64,000 nt of DNA from Rummeliibacillus pycnus_A (GTDB taxonomy: Bacteria; Bacillota; Bacilli; Bacillales_A; Planococcaceae), in contig NZ_CP132291.1 in the NCBI RefSeq assembly GCF_044359855.1, forward strand, positions 248,001 to 312,000. Reading direction: 5' to 3'. Shown one piece after another: positions 52,764 to 60,330 of the stretch. The stretch's first letter is position 1, and every line of letters starts with the position of its first letter. A program made the position numbers and the translations under genes. The notes under the pieces were generated by a model that was not told the origin of the DNA, searched no databases, and was given only the letters and a program-made list of their open reading frames with translations.

Positions 52764-53282
52764 CTATTTTACGTCGATTTTCCATTTAATTTCTTTATGA
52801 TCTAAACTAAATGTAGGTGTGTAAATTAATTTATAAGTACCTTTTTTAGAAACGTCGTATTTGATGATACCTGAAAGTTTTTCACCCTTGTTTATATCTC
52901 CAGAAATAGGTGTTTTACCACCATAGTATTCGTCTTGAGATTTACCACCTTTGAGTAAAGTAAAATGACTTGAATCTACATATACTTTATTTTTGCTAGA
53001 GTTTTTTACTGTTATGTTCAGCTGAAGTACTTTTCCATTTTGAGGTTTAATGTTTTTATCAGGTTTTACAATTTTCGCTTTAGTAATAGTAATTTTAACA
53101 TCATTAACTTTAACTGTTTCACCGACTTTGTAGGTTTTGTTTTTTTTCTTCTCTTTTTTTTCTGCTTTTTGTTCTGTTTTTGTAGATGAATCAGCCTCTT
53201 CTTTTTTTACTTTCGTATCTCCACAAGCTGAAAGGAATAGTGCTAAAATCATAGGAGCAATATACCTTAATTTCTTTTTCAT
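52764..53282 (-). CDS. DUF4352-like lipoprotein
   Basis: 172 residues. A lipoprotein signal (lipobox FLSAC, Cys ~21) is followed by a long Lys/Glu-rich linker (~25-55) and an immunoglobulin-like beta domain (VNDVKITITKAKIVKPD, VLQLNITVKNSSKNKVYV, GEKLSGIIKYDV) of the telomeric-repeat-binding/DUF4352 type. GAGGAGG precedes ATG 53282. Extracytoplasmic; function unknown. The 309 bp upstream to 53592 are AT-rich and empty. Confidence 0.78.
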   Translation of the reverse strand: MKKKLRYIAPMILALFLSACGDTKVKKEEADSSTKTEQKAEKKEKKKNKTYKVGETVKVNDVKITITKAKIVKPDKNIKPQNGKVLQLNITVKNSSKNKVYVDSSHFTLLKGGKSQDEYYGGKTPISGDINKGEKLSGIIKYDVSKKGTYKLIYTPTFSLDHKEIKWKIDVK

Positions 53283-53591
53283 TTTTTCTTCCTCCTCTAA
53301 AAAGACAGCTATTACGAACAAAATATATGCAAATTGTTCAAATTAATTGTTGGAAATTACTAAAAAACCATTGTATTAAATGCAAGTTAAAGTTAGTCTT
53401 TACGAGTTTTATTTAAGTTATTCGTTTGCGTTGTTTACTTATTTTAAGTTCTTGAAATCAATATTGAACTTTATAGAGTGGTCTTTCACCTTATTTCCAT
53501 AGATTAAACGATTCCGATGTATGAAGAGAATTGCTAGTGGCAACACTAGTTCTATTGTATGTTGGACTTTCAAAATTTGGAGGCGATAAGG

Positions 53592-53927
53592 ATGCAAATG
53601 ACCGAACAAGCTGCAGCATTTTTTAAGAAGGAAATGGCAGAGAAGAATGAAGATACTTTGCGTTTTTATAATTTAGCAGGATGTTGTCAGCCAGTTTTGA
53701 CTGCTGAATTTGAACCCGCTCAGGCGGACGATAAAATTGAAATCGTCGACAATGTGAAAATTGCAATAGAACATGCTGTTGTGGAGGATTTAAAAGATGT
53801 CACTATTGGCATTGATGATACCGGTGAAGAAGTCGAGCTCGTTTTAGATGGATATATTATTCCTGAACCATGTGGCTGTGATCATGACCACGAACAGCAT
53901 GACGAGCATAACCATAATCACAGTTAG
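53592..53927 (+). CDS. HesB/IscA-like protein with His-rich tail
   Basis: 111 residues. The N-terminal ~90 residues resemble the HesB/IscA fold (TEQAAAFFKKEMAEKNEDTL, YNLAGCCQPVLTAEFE, VELVLDGYIIP). The canonical three-cysteine set is altered: CC in AGCCQ and CGC in EPCGCDHDHEQ. The last 17 residues carry six His and several Asp/Glu, a likely metal-binding tail. ATG 53592 follows GGAGGCG. It may carry or buffer iron or another metal. Confidence 0.65.
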   Translation: MQMTEQAAAFFKKEMAEKNEDTLRFYNLAGCCQPVLTAEFEPAQADDKIEIVDNVKIAIEHAVVEDLKDVTIGIDDTGEEVELVLDGYIIPEPCGCDHDHEQHDEHNHNHS

Positions 53928-54121
53928 CGTAAAATCACTAAAATTTGAGAAAGGGGCGTAACTAAATACATATAAGTTTTATTGCGAAAACAGATGAAAT
54001 ATCAACAGCATTGTTAAACAGAGCCTATTAAAAAATCAGAGCTAACGAGCCTTTTTCCATGAAGATTATGAATATTGCTGCCCAAGATCATTAGTCCACT
54101 GCTTATGCTTAACATTTTTAG

Positions 54122-54286
54122 TCCGGATTTGTATGTGCATTATATATTCTAGATGCATCATTAAAATTTGGAAATAAAATCGTTATTATAACTGGAGGCA
54201 TTCAGGGGCTAAATGTCATAAGAAAATCTTATGTAAATGATAAATTTTATATTAATTTTATTAATGATGCTTCTATTATAAAATAA
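54122..54286 (+). pseudogene. relic of a FabH-like beta-ketoacyl-ACP synthase III
   Basis: An open segment with no start codon or ribosome site reads SGFVCALYILDASLKFGNKI then VIITGG and ends FYINFINDASIIK. This matches the stretch after the active-site Cys of KAS III (C-SGFxYAL...G...VLxIxxE...FxDGA). The Cys itself and both flanks are lost. The rest of 53928-54338 is non-coding. Confidence 0.4.
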
Positions 54287-54338
54287 GTGTAAAGAGATTG
54301 AATTATGAAAGAAAATTAAAAGTAAAGAGGGGATTACT

Positions 54339-54803
54339 GTGCAATTTATAATCAGTCCTATTGCTTTTGTAAGTAATTCTAGAATTGATATTGAAGATGA
54401 TCAGTGGGGATCCATCATATCAATAATTGAGCTTGAAGAAAATATAAATATTGCAGCTATTAAGGGAATTAATGAGTTTTCTCACCTAGAAATCATTTTT
54501 TATTTCAACAAAGTATCAGATGATAAAATCCAGTATGAAGCTAGACATCCAAGAAATAATACAGAATATCCTGAAGTTGGAATATTTGCTCAAAGAGGAA
54601 AAAATAGACCGAATAAATTGGGCGCAACAATTGTGGAACTATTAGAGGTTAAAGACAATCAAATCATAGTAAAAGGGTTAGATGCGATTGATGGAACACC
54701 AATTATTGATATTAAACCAGTAATGAAAGAATTTTTACCTAATGGTGAAGTAAGGCAGCCAACTTGGGCCGTCTCCTTAATGGAAAGATATTGGGAGGAA
54801 TGA
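54339..54803 (+). CDS. TrmO/TsaA-like tRNA (adenine-N6) methyltransferase
   Basis: 154 residues of the TsaA/TrmO beta-barrel family: ISPIAFVSNSR, GINEFSHLEIIFYFNK, ARHPRNN, VGIFAQRGKNRPNKLGATIV and GLDAIDGTPIIDIKP. E. coli TrmO N6-methylates t6A37 in tRNA-Thr with SAM. This version is single-domain and slightly divergent (RHPRNN for RxHPRG), so its tRNA target may differ. GTG 54339 follows AGAGGGGA. Confidence 0.85.
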   Translation: MQFIISPIAFVSNSRIDIEDDQWGSIISIIELEENINIAAIKGINEFSHLEIIFYFNKVSDDKIQYEARHPRNNTEYPEVGIFAQRGKNRPNKLGATIVELLEVKDNQIIVKGLDAIDGTPIIDIKPVMKEFLPNGEVRQPTWAVSLMERYWEE

Positions 54804-54813
54804 CAAAGGAAGA

Positions 54814-55359
54814 TCATTCGTTAAATCTTCCCATAATCACTGTATTATAGTATTTTTCATCAGAAAGGATTTTATCTTTTAACAAAACACCTTCTATTTC
54901 AAACCCTAATTTGCTATACAGTTTAATCGCTTTTTCGTTTGTTTCTAAAACGTTTAAGGTGATTTTTTTTATGTTATTGGAATCAGCCCAGTGAATGGAT
55001 TCTTTTAGTAGATTCTTTCCGATACCATGTCCCCAAAATTCTTTCAAAACGCACACGCCAAATTCAACTTTATGAGTGAATCTATGTAGATAAGTTCCTT
55101 CACACCTTGAAAATCCTACAATGGTATCCTGAACAACCGCAACTAAAAATAAGTTTCTTGTCAACTCAGTGTCTGTTTTGACAAGTTGTTTAAATCCCTG
55201 AATATCGATGAATGCTTCTCCTTCTTCTCTATCAAGATTTTCCGTTTCTCCGTCAATCTGTAATCTTAACTCAGACAATACTTTTGCATCTTTTTCAACT
55301 GCAGATCTTATAGTGTAAGTTAATCCATTTGAAGAAAATGCTTTATTATTTATAATCAT
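54814..55359 (-). CDS. GNAT family N-acetyltransferase
   Basis: 181 residues. Acetyl-CoA-binding motif A is seen as VCVLKEFWGHGIGKNLLKES, followed by NVLETNEKAIKLYSKLGFEI. The order is that of RimJ/spermidine-type or YhhY-like acetyltransferases. It converges with the TrmO gene, 10 bp apart. The acceptor is unknown. Confidence 0.85.
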   Translation of the reverse strand: MIINNKAFSSNGLTYTIRSAVEKDAKVLSELRLQIDGETENLDREEGEAFIDIQGFKQLVKTDTELTRNLFLVAVVQDTIVGFSRCEGTYLHRFTHKVEFGVCVLKEFWGHGIGKNLLKESIHWADSNNIKKITLNVLETNEKAIKLYSKLGFEIEGVLLKDKILSDEKYYNTVIMGRFNE

Positions 55360-55544
55360 TGAAATGCTCCGTTCATATTATGTTTATTTATGTAATTAAG
55401 TGTCATATATAATTTCTCTTTTATATCAAAAAAACCTTCAAGTATCTATTTTAATTACAAATTTGATGGTAATTAATGATAATATATATTAAAAATGGAT
55501 AGTAAAAACGAAAGAAAATTAGGATTAGTTAGGGGATGGATGAT

Positions 55545-55961
55545 TTGATTACGATCAAATATGGTTTAGATCAACAAGATTTGGCTATTTTAAAGGATAT
55601 TTATCAATCTGTTGGTTGGATGAAACATGATGAATCAATAATTGAAAAGGTTTTTAATTCAAGTACTCATAAAGTATTTGTAATGGAAGATTTAAAAATT
55701 ATTGGATTTGCTAGAGCTCTTTCTGATGGTGTCTTTAACGCAGCAATTTATGATGTTGTAGTACATAAAGATTTTCAAAATAAAGGCATAGCAAGAATAG
55801 CTTTAGAAGATTTACTAAACCAATTAAAGCATGTGTCTTGCATACAACTAATTGCAACAACTGGAAACGATACCTTTTACGAAAAATTTGGTTTTAAAAG
55901 GCTGAAAACAGGAATGGCGATCTATCAAAATGAGGATTTAGCGAATGAATATTTAGAATAG
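55545..55961 (+). CDS. GNAT family N-acetyltransferase (small)
   Basis: 138 residues with DVVVHKDFQNKGIARIALED as acetyl-CoA loop and FYEKFGFKRL at the end. The ATG at 55536 directly abuts AGGGG, so TTG 55545 (nine bases away) is chosen; only three residues differ. YjgM/YdfB-like. The acceptor is unknown. Confidence 0.82.
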   Translation: MITIKYGLDQQDLAILKDIYQSVGWMKHDESIIEKVFNSSTHKVFVMEDLKIIGFARALSDGVFNAAIYDVVVHKDFQNKGIARIALEDLLNQLKHVSCIQLIATTGNDTFYEKFGFKRLKTGMAIYQNEDLANEYLE

Positions 55962-56030
55962 GATGAACAGTTATTTGTTTATTTGCTTAAATTCTTTGAT
56001 AAAGTGGAGAAGTAGTGAAAAAAGAGGTGC

Positions 56031-56639
56031 ATGAACATTTTTGAAATAAAGCAAAATCAAAAGAAAGTTATATTATTATTACATGAGATTTATGGTATAA
56101 ACGACCATATGAAGCATTACGCCAATTATTATGCTGATTTTGATTACGATGTAATTTGCCCAAATTTAATTAAATTAGAAAGTCCATTTAGGTATGATGA
56201 TGAACATCAAGCTTATCTTTATTTTACAGACACTATTGGTTTTAAATCCGCTGCATTTGAAACCAAGAAATTGATTGAAGAATTAAGCTCTGAATATGAA
56301 GAGATACATATCATAGGCTTTAGTGTCGGTGCAACTGTTGCTTGGTTATGCAGTGAGTTGAAAGAAGTTGATCGTATCGTTTGTTTTTATGGGTCTCGTA
56401 TTCGAAATTATTTAGAATTAACACCAGCTTGCCCAGTTCTATGTATATATGGTGAATCAGAAAAATCATTCGATGTTACATTACTTGTGAACCAACTACA
56501 AAAGAAGCGGATTGAATCCCACATCTATACAGGTGCTCATGGATTTGCTGATCCATATTCAAAGGAGTTTAAACACGATACATATAATAAAGCAAAAGAA
56601 ATAGTAAATACCTTCTTATTGAAAAAGATTTCGGATTAG
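56031..56639 (+). CDS. dienelactone hydrolase-family alpha/beta hydrolase
   Basis: 202 residues. LLLHEIYGINDHMKHYANYY with the HEIYG oxyanion loop, nucleophile elbow GFSVGATVAW and the histidine in GAHGFADP match the DLH family. The nucleophile is Ser rather than the Cys of true dienelactone hydrolases, so a carboxylesterase-type activity is likely. GAGGTGC precedes the ATG. Confidence 0.82.
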   Translation: MNIFEIKQNQKKVILLLHEIYGINDHMKHYANYYADFDYDVICPNLIKLESPFRYDDEHQAYLYFTDTIGFKSAAFETKKLIEELSSEYEEIHIIGFSVGATVAWLCSELKEVDRIVCFYGSRIRNYLELTPACPVLCIYGESEKSFDVTLLVNQLQKKRIESHIYTGAHGFADPYSKEFKHDTYNKAKEIVNTFLLKKISD

Positions 56640-56645
56640 GGGGAT

Positions 56646-57021
56646 ATGATGAGGTTATATGGAATTACATATAAATCCATCCTTAAAAAAGATTTTATGT
56701 TGCTAGTAATCGCATTTGCCTTAATATTTTTTACTTTTGGATTTTTGGGCAGGTGTACCTATTTTTATTGTAAGTAAATGGTTATTCGAACTAAATACCC
56801 CTTGGTATGTACAGTTTACGGGCGTAACTCTAAGTGTTGGTATGTTACTTTCTTTGTTCTTTATCCCAATCAATTTAAAAGTTGCAAAAACAGTAGCAGA
56901 GATTAAATGTCAAAGTACATTGGGTAGATTTATTAAAATACAATTAACCTTTGTCGTAGTATTTGCATTTGTTTTTGTAATTGTTTGTGGGGTATTCATA
57001 CTTTTTGCTTCTTCAAAATAA
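56646..57021 (+). pseudogene. small membrane protein gene broken by a frameshift
   Basis: ATG 56646 behind GGGGG reads MMRLYGITYKSILKKDFMLL then a hydrophobic span (VIAFALIFFTFGF). A one-base shift at the TTTTTGGG run (about 56741-56749) moves the frame. The rest (WAGVPIFIVSKWLFELN...VFIVCGVFILFASSK), with three more spans, continues in the +1 frame to 57021. Together they would make a protein of about 125 residues. Either a real frameshift or a sequencing slip. Confidence 0.55.
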
Positions 57022-57134
57022 TGGGCTAAGTTAATAATGGTTTATTAGTTTAAAACAGTAAAGAAGGATGTTACTATTTTGTGTTTAATATAATAAAAAA
57101 CCCCATTTAAGGGAATAGGAAGGTGAATAAATAT

Positions 57135-57290
57135 ATGGGAATTGGACCTTTTGTTTCATTGTTTATGTTAATTATTTACATTACACCTATCGTTTTTGTG
57201 ATTTGGTTTATGGTAACTATGGTTAAATTGCAGAAAGAGAATAATCGCATTTTACAATCAATTGATGAAAAATTAAATCGAAAATATTAA
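57135..57290 (+). CDS. small membrane protein (51 residues)
   Basis: ATG 57135 behind GGAAGGTG. One long hydrophobic segment (FVSLFMLIIYITPIVFVIWF) is followed by a charged helix (KLQKENNRILQSIDEKLNRK). A single-span protein with a cytoplasmic coiled-coil tail, similar in layout to YebO-like or small phage-shock-like peptides. Not recognised. Confidence 0.55.
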   Translation: MGIGPFVSLFMLIIYITPIVFVIWFMVTMVKLQKENNRILQSIDEKLNRKY

Positions 57291-57365
57291 ACGGAAGAGG
57301 AATACGAATAAATGTAATATAATGATTCTTTTAAAATTTTGATGCGATTTTACCTATTTTTTGAT

Positions 57366-57383
57366 GCATGATGCCATCATAGT
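57366..57383. promoter_or_regulatory. possible enhancer site of the sigma-54 promoter
   Basis: TGATGCATGATGCCATCA has inverted TGATG/CATCA arms 45 bp upstream of the -24 box. Bacterial enhancer-binding activators bind such palindromes, usually further upstream; assignment is tentative. Confidence 0.35.
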
Positions 57384-57427
57384 AAGATTTAGCTAGATAA
57401 TAATTGCCTATTGATTGGGTTTTAATG

Positions 57428-57444
57428 TTGGCATGTATTTTGCA
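57428..57444 (+). promoter_or_regulatory. sigma-54 (-24/-12) promoter
   Basis: TTGGCATGTATTTTGCA matches the consensus TTGGCACG-N4-TTGCA with a single mismatch and correct GG to GC spacing. It lies 56 bp before the saccharopine dehydrogenase-family start, and a sigma-54 activator gene is encoded 3 kb downstream. Confidence 0.8.
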
Positions 57445-57499
57445 ATAGATTAAATCGAGCGTGAAAACACGTGAAATAGGTGAAAGGGGGATCAGGATC

Positions 57500-58675
57500 T
57501 TGAAAGAAGTTATTGTATTAGGTGCAGCTGGAACTATTGGAAATGTTATTGTCAGAGATTTAGTTGAAAGTGGTGTGGAAGTAATAGGAGCTGATATGGA
57601 CCTCGGTAAACTCCATCAACTAAAGAATGAGTTAAATGCAAAAAATTTAGAAGTGCATTCCTTAGATATAAGAGATTATGAGAATACGATAAATTTATTG
57701 AAACAAGCTAAGGTATGTGTAAATGCAACCAATTACATGTTTAACATTGATGTAATGAAAATGGCAGCTGCTGCAAAAGTAGATGTACTAGATTTGGGAG
57801 GGCTCTATACCTTAACTAAAGAACAACTTAAACTCGATGAATTTATGAAAGAGGCAGGTGTTCTTTCAATTCCAGGTATGGGATCGGACCCTGGTATCTC
57901 CAATGTCTTAAGTAGATATGGAGTAGAATTATTAGACATTGCTGAAGAAATCCATATCCGTTATGGATCTACAACTACAGGGGTAACATTCCCTTTTGCT
58001 ATTGATACCATTATAGATGAAGCTACTAAAAATGCAATGGTTGTTAAAAAAGGACATTTATATGAAATACCACCTTTGAGTGATGAAGAGGATACAATTT
58101 TTAATGAAAAAATTGGTGCTCAAACAACATACTCTATTCTTCATTCTGAGTTAGCTACGTTGCCAATAAGCTTTCCACAAGTGAAAGAAATAACTTATAA
58201 AGACACTTGGGATCCGTCAACAATTGAAAAGATTAAAGTGTTTGAACAATTTGGAATGCTTAATGATACTCGTAGTAATAACTCTCTCTCTCCTAGACAA
58301 AAGTTGGTATCTTTGCTTAAAGAAACAATTTCTGAAAATCCTCAGTGGGGAACAGATGAACTAATGGTTGAAATAAAAGGAAGTAAAGCAGGAAAAAAAG
58401 CTTCTGTTAAATTTGAATTATTATGTGGCTGGCAAGAAAAGCGGAATATTAATGCGTTAGCGTATGTCACAAGTATGCCTGCATCAATCGTAGCTCAAAT
58501 GTTATTAAATAATGAAATCGAAGGGAAAGGTGTAAAACCTCCTGAACAATGTATTGATCCAGTGAAGTTTGTTTCTTATTTAGCCCAAAAGAATATCACT
58601 TTACTCTCTACCTATTCAGAAAAAGAACAAATTAAAAAAGAAAAAATAAAAATAAAAAATACTATCAATTATTAA
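57500..58675 (+). CDS. saccharopine dehydrogenase family protein (lysine 6-dehydrogenase-like)
   Basis: 391 residues. A Rossmann start VIVLGAAGTIGNVIVRDLVE, D-x-D at EVIGADMD, VNATNYMFNIDVMKMAAAAK and GMGSDPGISNVLSRYG are typical of the family. This length suits lysine 6-dehydrogenases and related oxidoreductases rather than full saccharopine reductase. With an aldehyde dehydrogenase next, lysine to aminoadipate semialdehyde to aminoadipate is a natural scheme, but it is inference. TTG 57500 is nine bases after AAGGGGG. It is the first gene behind the sigma-54 promoter. Confidence 0.8.
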   Translation: MKEVIVLGAAGTIGNVIVRDLVESGVEVIGADMDLGKLHQLKNELNAKNLEVHSLDIRDYENTINLLKQAKVCVNATNYMFNIDVMKMAAAAKVDVLDLGGLYTLTKEQLKLDEFMKEAGVLSIPGMGSDPGISNVLSRYGVELLDIAEEIHIRYGSTTTGVTFPFAIDTIIDEATKNAMVVKKGHLYEIPPLSDEEDTIFNEKIGAQTTYSILHSELATLPISFPQVKEITYKDTWDPSTIEKIKVFEQFGMLNDTRSNNSLSPRQKLVSLLKETISENPQWGTDELMVEIKGSKAGKKASVKFELLCGWQEKRNINALAYVTSMPASIVAQMLLNNEIEGKGVKPPEQCIDPVKFVSYLAQKNITLLSTYSEKEQIKKEKIKIKNTINY

Positions 58676-58775
58676 TTTGTAAAAGAAATTAGTTTCGTAA
58701 TGTTATAAAACTCTCTTCTCTTAAATCAAAATGGTTTTTTATGAAGTTTAAAAACTTAAAAAAGGGGTTGTTGTT

Positions 58776-60230
58776 ATGCAAACTAAAATGGTGGTATTAC
58801 GAAATTTTATTAATGGGGAATGGACAGAGTCAGATAGTGAAAACGTACGTGAAATAGTTTCACCGGTTACTGGTGAAATAATACATCGAGCTCCAGAGTC
58901 TACTAAAGAAGAAATTGACGCTACGGTTGCTGCAGCACGAAAGGCTCAATTATCTTGGGAATCTTTAACTGCATGGGATCGTGGTCGTGTTTGTTATGCA
59001 ATCGCTGATGCAATTGATCGAAATAAAGAAAAATTAAGCCGTGCTCTTACTCTGGAACAAGGTAAACCATATGAAGGTGAATCACTTCCAGATATAGAAG
59101 AATCAGCAGAACTATTTAGAATTGCTGCAGAAGATGCTAAACGTATGGAAACGTCAATTATCCCATCTCTAGATAAAAATAAAAGAATTTTCACATTCCG
59201 AAAAGCAAATGGTGTTTATGGAATCATTATTCCATGGAACTTCCCAACGCTTATGTTAGCAGAATTTGTAGCTCCTGCAATCGCAGCAGGAAATACAATC
59301 GTTCTTAAACCTTCGGAGTATACACCAGGCATTATTAGTCTGTTTACAGAAATAATGCACGAAGCGGACATCCCACCAGGAGTATTTAACTTGGTTTATG
59401 GTGACGGAAAAGTTGGCCAACAATTGATTGAACACCCAGAAGTTGATGCAATTGGATTTATCGGATCCCATACTGCTGCTGAAAAAATTGTCCGTGCAGC
59501 GGGCTTAAAACCATCGATTATTGAAGCAAGTGGTAATGGTCCAACAATTGTTTGTGAAGATGCTGATCTTGATGCTGCAGCAAAGGGAGCTGTTCATGGA
59601 GGGTTCTTTAATGGTGGCCAAGTTTGCTGTGCTACAGCAAGAGTTCTTGTTCATGAAAAAGTTCACGATGAGTTTGTAGAACGAGTAGTTGAAGAAGCAA
59701 AAAAATGGTCATTAGGAGATCCATTTAATGGGTCAACAAAAGTGGGACCGATGAACAATGAAGCTGTAGCTTCAAAAATGGAATCACATGTACAAGATGC
59801 TATTGAAAAAGGTGCAGAAGTTCTTTTAGGCGGTAAAAGAGCAACAAAGTATCCAACGAATCTTTATTTCGAACCTACAGTTATTGATAATGTAGGACTA
59901 GATACTTTAATCAATCAACATGAAACTTTTGGACCGATTGTACCAATCATTACTGTGAGTAGTGATGTAGAGGCTTTAAGAATTGGTAATGACTCTTATT
60001 TGGGACTACAGTCTGCTGTGTATACAAAAAGCTCTGCACGTGCTTTTAAATATATGAATAATTTACGAACTGGAAATACGATTATCAATGAACATGGCGG
60101 TTATTGGGAGCCTCATGTACCATTTGGTGGAGCAGCTGGGACTCGCACAGGCTGGGGACGTATTGGTGGAAGATATACAATGTTAGATATGACACATCTT
60201 CGAACGGTTACTTGGGATTTCTCTTCTTAA
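58776..60230 (+). CDS. aldehyde dehydrogenase of the sigma-54 locus
   Basis: 484 residues with all ALDH landmarks, some unusual. IPWNFPTLMLAEFVAPAIAA and KPSEYTP are normal. The NAD loop reads FIGSHTAAEKI instead of FTGSTxxG. The general base lies in IIEASGNGP (Glu kept, ELGG changed) and the nucleophile in GQVCCATAR. It would oxidise the aldehyde formed by the preceding dehydrogenase, for example aminoadipate semialdehyde. AAAGGGG precedes ATG 58776; the 100-bp gap to the upstream gene has no terminator. A hairpin follows. Confidence 0.85.
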   Translation: MQTKMVVLRNFINGEWTESDSENVREIVSPVTGEIIHRAPESTKEEIDATVAAARKAQLSWESLTAWDRGRVCYAIADAIDRNKEKLSRALTLEQGKPYEGESLPDIEESAELFRIAAEDAKRMETSIIPSLDKNKRIFTFRKANGVYGIIIPWNFPTLMLAEFVAPAIAAGNTIVLKPSEYTPGIISLFTEIMHEADIPPGVFNLVYGDGKVGQQLIEHPEVDAIGFIGSHTAAEKIVRAAGLKPSIIEASGNGPTIVCEDADLDAAAKGAVHGGFFNGGQVCCATARVLVHEKVHDEFVERVVEEAKKWSLGDPFNGSTKVGPMNNEAVASKMESHVQDAIEKGAEVLLGGKRATKYPTNLYFEPTVIDNVGLDTLINQHETFGPIVPIITVSSDVEALRIGNDSYLGLQSAVYTKSSARAFKYMNNLRTGNTIINEHGGYWEPHVPFGGAAGTRTGWGRIGGRYTMLDMTHLRTVTWDFSS

Positions 60231-60243
60231 TTTATTTAGTTGT

Positions 60244-60278
60244 ATATATGGTTGCGACATATGTTCGCAACCATATAT
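60244..60278. promoter_or_regulatory. 14-bp perfect palindrome between ALDH and activator genes
   Basis: ATATATGGTTGCGA-CATATGT-TCGCAACCATATAT. No T-run follows, so it may be an operator for the activator's own gene, an mRNA stabiliser or a weak terminator. Confidence 0.55.
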
Positions 60279-60330
60279 TAAATCGCTTCCTTAGTTAATA
60301 CCAAATAATATCACATTAGGGGTAATAGGT

